Source of the DNA: Bifidobacterium breve
GTDB lineage: Bacteria > Actinomycetota > Acidimicrobiia > IMCC26256 > PALSA-555
DNA length: 7,279 nt
Assembly (NCBI GenBank): GCA_945889545.1
Contig: CAMDCC010000152.1
Coordinates: 1 to 7,279, forward strand
Direction of reading: 5' to 3'
Shown: positions 1 to 5,624 of the stretch, in pieces
How positions within the stretch are numbered: position 1 is the first letter of the stretch
Layout of the letters: every line of letters starts with the position of its first letter
Made by a program: the position numbers and the translations under genes
The notes under the pieces: model-generated
Database searches by the model: none
Told to the model about the DNA's origin: nothing
Seen by the model: only the letters and a program-made list of their open reading frames with translations

Positions 1-1
1 C

Positions 2-433
2 TTCCGGTCCCCGCAGCCCGATCGCTCTTGGGTGACCGCGGCAGGTGCGGTGCTTGATGCCGCCGCGCTCTACAACTCGGCGCTAGCGGTGCCATGGTCG
101 CCGAACGCGGGGATGCTGGTGCGGAGTGGGTTCACGTCACTACGCACGATCGCCGCGTACTTCGACATCCCGTTCGATCCCGACCCGGCGCTGACCGACT
201 CCATCAGCATCGCCCGCGACGAGTTCGACGAAGCGTGCGAGGCGTTCGCCGAGGCGCGTATCCCGATGCACGACGACCGCGACCAGTCATGGCGCGACTT
301 CCAAGGCTGGCGGGTGAACTACGACTCCGCACTGTTGGCGCTGGCCGGTCTCACGATGGCGCCCTACGCGCCGTGGTCGTCGGACCGATCGATGTACCGA
401 CGGCGCGGGTTTGTTCGCCGTCGAGCGCGGTAG
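2..433 (+). CDS. 3' end of an uncharacterised protein (5' part outside window)
   Basis: The reading frame is open from the left edge (first full codon at position 2) to a TAG at 431-433, giving 143 visible residues. A GTG at 32 could be read as a start, but no Shine-Dalgarno sequence precedes it, and the residues before it (FRSPQPDRSW) join smoothly to what follows, so I treat this as the C-terminal part of a longer protein. The visible part is soluble and rich in Ala, Asp and Arg, with no membrane segment. It has helix-like blocks (GAVLDAAALYNSALAV; ARDEFDEACEAFAEARIP) and ends in a basic tail after PYAPWSSDRS. The overall pattern (a DRSW-type motif, then LDAAAL, and a late YAPW) reminds me of the cytoplasmic C-terminal region found after the pore in actinobacterial ion-channel-family proteins. 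That is recall, not a search, and is weak. It converges on the deacetylase gene with only 31 bases between stops. Confidence 0.68.
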   Translation, partial: FRSPQPDRSWVTAAGAVLDAAALYNSALAVPWSPNAGMLVRSGFTSLRTIAAYFDIPFDPDPALTDSISIARDEFDEACEAFAEARIPMHDDRDQSWRDFQGWRVNYDSALLALAGLTMAPYAPWSSDRSMYRRRGFVRRRAR

Positions 434-441
434 CTACTCGC

Positions 442-483
442 CGAAGAGGCCTATTCGAAGAGACCTAATCGAAGAGAGAAGTC
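442..483. repeat. 14-bp tandem repeat, three degenerate copies
   Basis: The core CGAAGAG recurs at 442, 456 and 470, exactly 14 bases apart. Copy 1 is CGAAGAGGCCTATT and copy 2 is CGAAGAGACCTAAT (12 of 14 identical). Copy 3 is CGAAGAGAGAAGTC and matches copy 2 only over its first eight bases. The array fills the gap between the convergent genes and runs into the last codons and stop of the deacetylase gene, so the end of that protein (SLFD, then TAG) is written in repeat sequence. It may be slippage or duplication at a gene end. I see no good terminator stem in it. Confidence 0.7.
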
Positions 484-1289
484 TCCTTGAGGCCGGGCGC
501 GGCACCCCGCCGGATGAACCACTCGGTGCCGAAGGCTTCGCGGAACATCTCGACCGGCATCGCGAGGAAGAACGACGATTCGCCCACTTGGCTCGCGTGC
601 TCGACGAGTGCGGCGCGCTTGCGGTCGACGAAGTCGGACACGTCGACCGAAGTGGTGATCTGTGATTCGGGGACACCGATCTTGATGTCGTCGGGATCTT
701 CGACGCCGCCGGGCATGTCGATCCCCGCGCTCTTGAACGCTTCCCAGTTCGCTCGCATCATCTGGCTGATCGCATCGGCGTTCATCGTGGTCTCGTACAC
801 GCGAGGAGTGCCAGCGAGCGCCGCGGCCTGCACGCCGACCCGGTGCACCTGGATGTGGTCGGGATGGCCGTATCCGCCGTTGTCGTCGTAGATGGTCAGC
901 ACTTCGGCGTTCTCCGCGCGCAGGATCGCCGCGAGGCGCTCCGATGCCTCGTTGACGTCGGCCGTCCAGAAGGAGCCGGGCTCGTCGTTCTCGGGCAGCC
1001 CGGCCATCCCCGAGTCGCGGTAGCCGAGGAACTGCACGCTCGAGATGCCGAGGATCTCGGCGGCTCGAGCCACCTCGGCGGCGCGGCGTTCGGCCAGCGT
1101 CTCACCCGGCTCGAGGAAGCCGTCATCCACCTCTCCGAGCTCGCCGCCCGTGGCGACGACCAGCACCACCCGGCGTCCGGCCGCAGCCTCCCGGGCGATG
1201 ACGCCGCCGGTCGCGATCGTCTCGTCGTCGGGATGGGCGTGAAAGCACACCAGGGTTCCCAGCATCGCCTTCTTCATGATTGCGTCCAT
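465..1289 (-). CDS. PIG-L/LmbE family zinc deacetylase (Mca/MshB-like)
   Basis: Predicted cytoplasmic metal-dependent N-deacetylase or amidase of 274 residues. The family removes acetyl or acyl groups from N-acyl glucosamine-type substrates; actinobacterial members include MshB (mycothiol synthesis) and Mca (cleavage of mycothiol S-conjugates). The N-terminal AHPDDE motif is at residues 18-23 and the second motif GHPDHIQVH at 141-149. By comparison with MshB, His19, Asp22 and His145 should bind zinc, Asp21 should be the general base and His142 the general acid. The conserved blocks VVLVVATGGELGEV (41-54) and FLGYRDSGM (87-95) are present, and length is close to Mca and MshB (near 290-300). 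No signal peptide or membrane segment is seen. The start is uncertain: ATG codons at 1289, 1277 and 1265 all precede the first motif, and none has a well-placed Shine-Dalgarno sequence; family members often begin just before GTLVCFHAHPDDE, which favours one of the inner two. It is transcribed divergently from the transporter operon. I cannot tell MshB, Mca or another substrate apart, so no symbol is given. Confidence 0.93.
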   Translation of the reverse strand: MDAIMKKAMLGTLVCFHAHPDDETIATGGVIAREAAAGRRVVLVVATGGELGEVDDGFLEPGETLAERRAAEVARAAEILGISSVQFLGYRDSGMAGLPENDEPGSFWTADVNEASERLAAILRAENAEVLTIYDDNGGYGHPDHIQVHRVGVQAAALAGTPRVYETTMNADAISQMMRANWEAFKSAGIDMPGGVEDPDDIKIGVPESQITTSVDVSDFVDRKRAALVEHASQVGESSFFLAMPVEMFREAFGTEWFIRRGAAPGLKETSLFD

Positions 1290-1320
1290 GATGACGCCAT
1301 GGTCGCGCCTCAGCCCAAGC

Positions 1321-1350
1321 CTCGTGGACCGCCCTCGTGGACCGCCCTCG
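1321..1350. repeat. 13-bp tandem duplication upstream of the operon
   Basis: CTCGTGGACCGCC occurs at 1321-1333 and again, identically, at 1334-1346, followed by the first four bases of a third unit (1347-1350). It lies in the divergent intergenic region, between the deacetylase start and the palindrome at 1358-1375. It may be a recent slippage duplication or a pair of direct-repeat binding sites; the sequence alone does not decide. Confidence 0.75.
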
Positions 1351-1357
1351 CGGCGTT

Positions 1358-1375
1358 CCTGACGTGAGCGTCAGG
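1358..1375. promoter_or_regulatory. 18-bp palindrome, possible operator in divergent promoter region
   Basis: The arms CCTGACG (1358-1364) and CGTCAGG (1369-1375) are perfectly complementary around a four-base TGAG spacer. The site lies between the divergently transcribed deacetylase and transporter genes. It sits where the -35 region of the operon promoter would fall if the TAGAGT at 1387-1392 is the -10 box. The size and symmetry are like operators of dimeric helix-turn-helix repressors such as TetR-type proteins. No regulator gene is in the window, so the assignment is inference. A 7-bp stem is too short and lacks the T-run needed for a convincing terminator. Confidence 0.4.
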
Positions 1376-1386
1376 CGATTCGTGGC

Positions 1387-1392
1387 TAGAGT
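1387..1392 (+). promoter_or_regulatory. Possible -10 box of the transporter operon
   Basis: TAGAGT matches TATAAT at four of six positions, including the first two bases and the final T. It lies 64 bases upstream of the binding-protein ATG, which would give a leader of about 55-60 bases. No good TTGACA-like -35 is seen at the usual spacing (1364-1369 reads GTGAGC), so the promoter would be weak, activator-dependent, or the call is wrong. Confidence 0.22.
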
Positions 1393-1443
1393 GCCGCCGA
1401 GTCGTCGACCGCCCAGGTCGTTGGCTGGGGGTTCGATCGAAAC

Positions 1444-1456
1444 GGGGGGGGAACAG
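1444..1456 (+). promoter_or_regulatory. G-rich ribosome-binding site of the binding-protein gene
   Basis: Eight consecutive G residues (1444-1451) are followed by AACAG and then the ATG at 1457. The run can pair with the CCUCC of 16S rRNA in several registers, with its 3' end five bases before the start codon. This site, together with the signal peptide that begins at 1457, fixes the start. The homopolymer is unusual for a Shine-Dalgarno sequence. Confidence 0.65.
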
Positions 1457-2842
1457 ATGCGGCGAGTGTTGGCTGTCATCACGGCGGCGCTGGTCATCAG
1501 CGCGCTGGTCGGGGCCCAGGCGGTCACCGCCGGGGCTGGTGGGGGCGGGGGCAAGGTCCCCGGCGTCACCAAGACCGAGATCCGCATCGGTGGGTATGCC
1601 AGCCCCCCGAACGACACGCTGAACGTCGCGTACCCCGATGGGTACGACGGCGTCGAGGCGTACTTCGAGAAGGTCAACAAGGCCGGCGGCCTCTTCGGCC
1701 GCGACATCAAGCTCGTCGCGAAGCTGAGCGACAACGGGCAAGCCTCTACTGGCGCCATCGTCGTGCGGTCGCTCGTCGAAGAGAAGAATGTCTTCGCGGT
1801 CGCGCCGGTCATGACGAACTCGTTCACTCTTGGTGGGAAATACCTCTCCGACGAAGGCGTGCCCGCGTTCGGCATCAACGTCGAGCCGGCATGGTGTGGC
1901 ACGTCCGCGGAGCAGGACGCGATCGAGAAGGCCCTGCTCCAGACCGCGGAGATCCAGCAATGCCCGCGTGAGGGCTTGTTCGGCGAGAAGGGCTCGTTCC
2001 TCTGCTTTGAGTGCCCGGGCGTGGCGCCGTCGTACATCGCGCTCGAGCGTGGCTACACGAAGGTCGCGGTGTTCGGGTACACGCACATTTCGTCGTCCAA
2101 GTGCGTCACCGGCGTGATCAAGGGCTTTGAGAAATACGGCATCGAGGTCGCGCACAGCAACCAGGCATTGGAGTTCGGGTTCAGCGTGAGCGAGATCCAG
2201 GCCGACGTCCAGGCCATGAAGGACAAGGGCGTGCAGTTCGTCGCCACCTGCATGGAGTTCAACGGCGGGTTCAAGCTCTCCGAAGGTCTCCGGCAGGCCG
2301 GCGTCGACGACGTCGTCTTCTACGCGCCCGAGGGCTACAAGCAGTCGACGCTCGACAAGGCCGGCGAAGCGCTCGAAGGTTGGATCTTCCGCCTCGGGTT
2401 CGCCCCGTGGCACGGCGAGGACCTCCCGAAGGGCACCCGCCAGTTCCTCAAGGCCATGAAGAAGCGCGGCGTCGAGCCGAGCGAGCACAACCAGGCTGGT
2501 TGGATCAACGCGGCGCTGCTCGTCGAGGGCATCAAGGCCGCCGGGAAGAACTTCACCCGTCAATCGGTGATCGACGCGATCAACGAGATCACCGACTTCA
2601 CGGCCGACGGCATCATTCCGCCGACCGGCTGGCAGTTGGGCGGCGGTGGCCATAGCGCCAGTTACGAGGCGTGTGACGTCTACGAAGAGGTGCAGGACGG
2701 CGAGTTCGTCACCATCTTCGGCAAGCCGGGGCAGCCGTTCGTCTGCTTCGCGACGACTCCGTTGCTCCCCGACACCTTGGAGCCGTACTACCGGCCGTTG
2801 GCGGCGGGCGAGACCGCACCGACGCTGGTTCCCCAGCCGTAA
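1457..2842 (+). CDS. Branched-chain amino acid-type ABC transporter substrate-binding protein
   Basis: Secreted solute-binding protein of 461 residues, periplasmic-binding fold type I (Peripla_BP_6, LivK-like group). It should capture the ligand outside the membrane and hand it to the downstream permease. The frame is open upstream to a GTG at 1337, but ATG 1457 is chosen because it follows a strong ribosome-binding site and starts a clear signal peptide: MRRV, then a hydrophobic core to about residue 19, with possible signal-peptidase I sites after AQA (22) or VTA (25). A glycine-rich stretch (GAGGGGG) leads into the mature domain, whose opening PGVTKTEIRIGG is typical of the family. The first lobe includes DGVEAYFEKVNKAGGLFGRDIK, and the second contains YKQSTLDKAGEALEGW and AGWINAALLVEGI. 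No lipobox cysteine is present, unlike many actinobacterial binding proteins. The mature chain has eight cysteines (147, 169, 183, 186, 216, 265, 406, 430), including CFEC at 183-186, which suggests disulphides. It is first in the operon, 52 bases before the permease. The ligand cannot be deduced. Confidence 0.93.
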   Translation: MRRVLAVITAALVISALVGAQAVTAGAGGGGGKVPGVTKTEIRIGGYASPPNDTLNVAYPDGYDGVEAYFEKVNKAGGLFGRDIKLVAKLSDNGQASTGAIVVRSLVEEKNVFAVAPVMTNSFTLGGKYLSDEGVPAFGINVEPAWCGTSAEQDAIEKALLQTAEIQQCPREGLFGEKGSFLCFECPGVAPSYIALERGYTKVAVFGYTHISSSKCVTGVIKGFEKYGIEVAHSNQALEFGFSVSEIQADVQAMKDKGVQFVATCMEFNGGFKLSEGLRQAGVDDVVFYAPEGYKQSTLDKAGEALEGWIFRLGFAPWHGEDLPKGTRQFLKAMKKRGVEPSEHNQAGWINAALLVEGIKAAGKNFTRQSVIDAINEITDFTADGIIPPTGWQLGGGGHSASYEACDVYEEVQDGEFVTIFGKPGQPFVCFATTPLLPDTLEPYYRPLAAGETAPTLVPQP

Positions 2843-2875
2843 CCGAGCGACGGCCCCGATGGCGATGTCCGGCAC

Positions 2876-2895
2876 CGAGAGATAGGTCGCTCTCG
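2876..2895 (+). promoter_or_regulatory. Small hairpin enclosing the permease ribosome-binding site
   Basis: CGAGAG (2876-2881) is complementary to CTCTCG (2890-2895). The 8-base loop ATAGGTCG holds the only AGG core, eight bases before the GTG start, and the G of that start pairs in the stem. In RNA this could reduce permease translation relative to the binding protein, which is usually needed in excess. The stem is only 6 bp, so it could be chance. Confidence 0.35.
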
Positions 2896-5624
2896 TGGAC
2901 CAGCTCACCGATTGGGTGATCCAGGGCGTACCCATCGGGTGCGTGTACGGACTGGTCGCCGTCGGGCTCGTCCTCACTTATAAGACGTCGGGGGTCTTCA
3001 ACCTGGCGTTCAGCGGCCAGGCGTTCCTCTGCGCGTGGTTCTGGTACGACCGGATCCAGAACCACGACTGGCCGATCTGGCTGAGCTTCGTGGTCACGGT
3101 CTTCGTGGTCGCCCCGCTCGTGGGCCTGCTGCTCGACCGGGCTTTGTTCCGGTACATGCGCACGGCGTCGTGGCAGGTGAAGCTGGTCACCGCGCTGGGC
3201 TTGCTCGTCTCGTTCCCGGAGATCGTCAAGGCGCTCTACGACTACACGCCGGCAACGTTTCCCCCAACCCTCGCTGGCTTCATCGGCCGCGGACAGTACG
3301 ACTACTTCACGATCGGCGAGAACACACTCAGCCCCGACTCGTTGATCGTGATGATCGTCACGGTGATCGCGGCCATCGCGCTCGGGCTGCTGTTTCGATA
3401 CACCGCAGTCGGCCTCCAGATGCGAGCGGTCGTCGAGAGCCCTCGCATGGTCGAGCTCGCCGGCGTCGACGCCGACCGCGTGGGGATGGTCGCGTGGATG
3501 CTCTCGAGCACGATGGCGGGCATCGCCGGCGTGCTCCTCGTGCCGCTCTACCAAGGTGTCAACGGCACGGAGTTCCAGATCGTGATCATCGGTGCGATTG
3601 CGGCAGGGGCGATCGGGAGGTTCCAGAACATCCCGCTCACGCTCGTCGGCGCTATCGGCATCGGCATCGTTGGCCGTGCATTGCAGGATCTGCTCGAAGG
3701 CAACGAGCTCGCGCTCGACGTGCGGCCGTCGTTGCCGTTCCTTGTGCTCTTCCTGCTCTTGGTGTTCTGGACCAAGCTCCGCGAGGGACGCGCCGCAGCC
3801 GACCCGCTCGCCGGTGTCGACCCGCCACCTCCGGCGATGGCCCACGAGTACAAGGACGCGGCGCTCCAACGGACCACGAAGATTGTGTTCCCCGTGTTCA
3901 TGGTCGGCTTCTTGGTCGTCATGCTCACGCTCGTCAGCGGTCCCTGGATCGGCCGCATCACGCTGGCGTTCGTCTTTGCGGTGATCTTCCTCTCGATCAC
4001 GGTGTTCACCGGTCTCGGTGGTCAGATCTCACTCGCGACAGCCACGTTCGCCTCGGTGGGTGCCTTCGGAGCAGTGCACCTCTTTGCCGATCTCGACGTC
4101 CCCGCCCTCCTCACGCTGCCGATCGCGGCCGTCGGGGCCGCGGTTGTCGGCGCGATCCTCGTGCTCTTCATCGACGGCCTACCTGCGCTCATTGGCCGGT
4201 TCACCGGTCGCCCGCCCGCGCGCCTTTCGGGCCTCTACCTGTCGCTGGCCACGTTCGCGTTTGCCCTCATGATGGACAAGACGGTCTTCCGCCGTGAAGC
4301 GGTGATCGGCGGCGACTCCGGGCTTCCGATCGACCGCCCCGAGTTCTTGGCGGCCGACCAGGATGAACGGTGGTTCCTGGTGGTGTTCGCCATCTTCGCT
4401 GTCGTCGCGTTCTTGGTCATCCTCATCCGGAAGGGCACCACCGGCCGCTTGATGGCGGCGCTCCGGGGGAGCGACCCCGCAGCGGCCTCGATCGGGATCA
4501 ACGCGCGAGCCCTGCGCATCACGCTGTTCGCGATCTCTGCCGGGATCGCCGGTCTCGGTGGCGCGCTCCTCGCTTTGCACGCGCAGAACGCGACGCCTCG
4601 CGAGACCATCTCATTCCTCGGTCCTGTGTGGGTCGTGCTCGTCGTCACGCTCGGTGCGCGCACAGTGGACGGCGCGGTCAATGCGGCGCTCGGGTTCGTG
4701 ATCTTCCAAACGTTCCTGTTGCCGGAGCTCGGGTTCCGTCCCGAGTTCGCGATCATGTTGTTCGGACTCGGTGCCATCACCTACGCCCGCCATCCCGAAG
4801 GGATCGTGGAGTTCCAGACCCGCAGGAGCATCCTCAGCCAGATCCGACAACGGGCCTTGGGCGTGAGGGCACACGAGCTCAAGGCCGAGGGCGCGTTGCC
4901 CGCGGAGTACTGGCCGGTCCGGCGGGCGGTCATGCCGGTGTTCGCAGGCCCTTTGCTGTACTTCGCGTACATCTTGATCGGCAGCCTGTTCACCGACGGC
5001 TGGCTCAGTGTTCGCAGCCCGACGATCCTGTTCTTCATCGTTCCGAGCGTTCTCTATGCGTTCGGTTGGGTTGTCGTGACCAGCATCCGACTCGAACGCG
5101 ATGGCGGCGTGCGCTTTGGTCTGTTGCGCCTGGCAGCCGGCGGCGTTGTCGGCGGACTCGTCGGTGTGTTCTTCGACAGCAAGGGATGGCCGTTGCGCGG
5201 CAGCCTGCTCGACTGCGTCCTCGTGGGCATCGCCGGCGGCTTTGCCGTGGTCGCGTTCTTCCTCTTGCCAGTGCATGTGCAACGCATCACCAAGGTGCGC
5301 AACTGGGTCACGACGCCGATCTCGTGGCACGCGGGCCGGGCCCCTGCCGGCTTCATCATCTTTTCGGCGCTTCTCTTCCAGCGGACGACGCTCACGGGTG
5401 CGACGGCCGGGAGCTTGTTCGAGCAGGGCGCTCCACCAGCTGGGTGGCCGGTGTTCTTCGTGGTCTGCATGTTCGTCATCGCCTGGGTGCAGTGGGTCGC
5501 GGCCGTCCAGGCCGCCGTGAACGAGCTCGCGATCGGCGGCGAGGGCTTCGTGCCACCCGAAGAGACGGCGTTTGTGGCCGATCGTCCGGCTGCAGTGCCA
5601 GCCCCGACCGGAGGTGCGGCGTGA
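2895..5624 (+). CDS. Fused LivH-LivM permease with extra C-terminal membrane domain
   Basis: Inner-membrane permease of 909 residues, about three times a single LivH or LivM. Residues 1-292 are LivH-like: GVFNLAFSGQAFL at 33-45 matches the family's first-helix motif, and the coupling loop GLQMRAVVESPRMVELAGVD is at 173-192. A hydrophilic, proline-rich linker (about 293-327) follows. Residues 328-632 are LivM-like: GQISLATATFASVGAFGA at 376-393, GLYLSLATFAFA at 446-457, and the coupling loop GRLMAALRGSDPAAASIGIN at 517-536. LivM normally ends near residue 632. Here a basic segment (641-678) leads to about six more hydrophobic segments (roughly 679-699, 709-730, 741-760, 771-793, 815-830, 852-872) and a Pro/Ala-rich tail. 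I do not recognise this last domain. The fusion would supply both transmembrane halves in one chain. Start GTG 2895 places the LivH N-terminus correctly (MDQLTDWVIQGVPIGCVYGL), with a weak AGG eight bases upstream. The 3' end overlaps the LivG-like gene by four bases (GTGA). Confidence 0.94.
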   Translation: MDQLTDWVIQGVPIGCVYGLVAVGLVLTYKTSGVFNLAFSGQAFLCAWFWYDRIQNHDWPIWLSFVVTVFVVAPLVGLLLDRALFRYMRTASWQVKLVTALGLLVSFPEIVKALYDYTPATFPPTLAGFIGRGQYDYFTIGENTLSPDSLIVMIVTVIAAIALGLLFRYTAVGLQMRAVVESPRMVELAGVDADRVGMVAWMLSSTMAGIAGVLLVPLYQGVNGTEFQIVIIGAIAAGAIGRFQNIPLTLVGAIGIGIVGRALQDLLEGNELALDVRPSLPFLVLFLLLVFWTKLREGRAAADPLAGVDPPPPAMAHEYKDAALQRTTKIVFPVFMVGFLVVMLTLVSGPWIGRITLAFVFAVIFLSITVFTGLGGQISLATATFASVGAFGAVHLFADLDVPALLTLPIAAVGAAVVGAILVLFIDGLPALIGRFTGRPPARLSGLYLSLATFAFALMMDKTVFRREAVIGGDSGLPIDRPEFLAADQDERWFLVVFAIFAVVAFLVILIRKGTTGRLMAALRGSDPAAASIGINARALRITLFAISAGIAGLGGALLALHAQNATPRETISFLGPVWVVLVVTLGARTVDGAVNAALGFVIFQTFLLPELGFRPEFAIMLFGLGAITYARHPEGIVEFQTRRSILSQIRQRALGVRAHELKAEGALPAEYWPVRRAVMPVFAGPLLYFAYILIGSLFTDGWLSVRSPTILFFIVPSVLYAFGWVVVTSIRLERDGGVRFGLLRLAAGGVVGGLVGVFFDSKGWPLRGSLLDCVLVGIAGGFAVVAFFLLPVHVQRITKVRNWVTTPISWHAGRAPAGFIIFSALLFQRTTLTGATAGSLFEQGAPPAGWPVFFVVCMFVIAWVQWVAAVQAAVNELAIGGEGFVPPEETAFVADRPAAVPAPTGGAA
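5610..5624 (+). promoter_or_regulatory. Strong RBS and GTGA stop-start overlap before livG
   Basis: GGAGG at 5610-5614 lies six bases before the GTG at 5621, and the permease stop TGA (5622-5624) overlaps that GTG. The arrangement fixes the livG start and implies translational coupling between permease and ATPase. Confidence 0.85.

Noticed and set aside
434..464. Bidirectional terminator between convergent genes
   Set aside because: Only a 4-bp CGAA/TTCG pairing around an AGGCCT core is possible, with no T-run; this is too weak to call.
442..483. CRISPR-like array
   Set aside because: The units are only 14 bases, degenerate and directly adjacent with no spacers; there are no cas genes.
1432..1441. 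10-bp palindrome TTCGATCGAA upstream of the binding-protein gene
   Set aside because: Palindromes of this length are expected several times by chance in a window this size, and it has no loop or positional support as an operator.
1337..1456. Earlier GTG start for the binding protein
   Set aside because: It would put 40 Arg/Pro-rich residues before a good signal peptide and would place the start inside the 13-bp repeat; ATG 1457 has a better ribosome-binding site.
1310..2977. Long open frame of 555 codons on the minus strand
   Set aside because: It lies opposite the binding-protein gene, is composed of Arg/Asp/Glu-rich low-information sequence, and shows no domain. It is a typical shadow frame in GC-rich coding DNA.
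2709..3869. Minus-strand open frame of 386 codons
   Set aside because: It is antisense to the start of the permease, rich in His/Arg/Asp/Glu, and has no recognisable motif; codon structure favours the plus-strand permease.
4370..5620. Upstream extension of the livG frame inside the permease gene
   Set aside because: The translation there is Arg-rich and non-homologous. The ATPase domain starts after GTG 5621, which has a strong ribosome-binding site.
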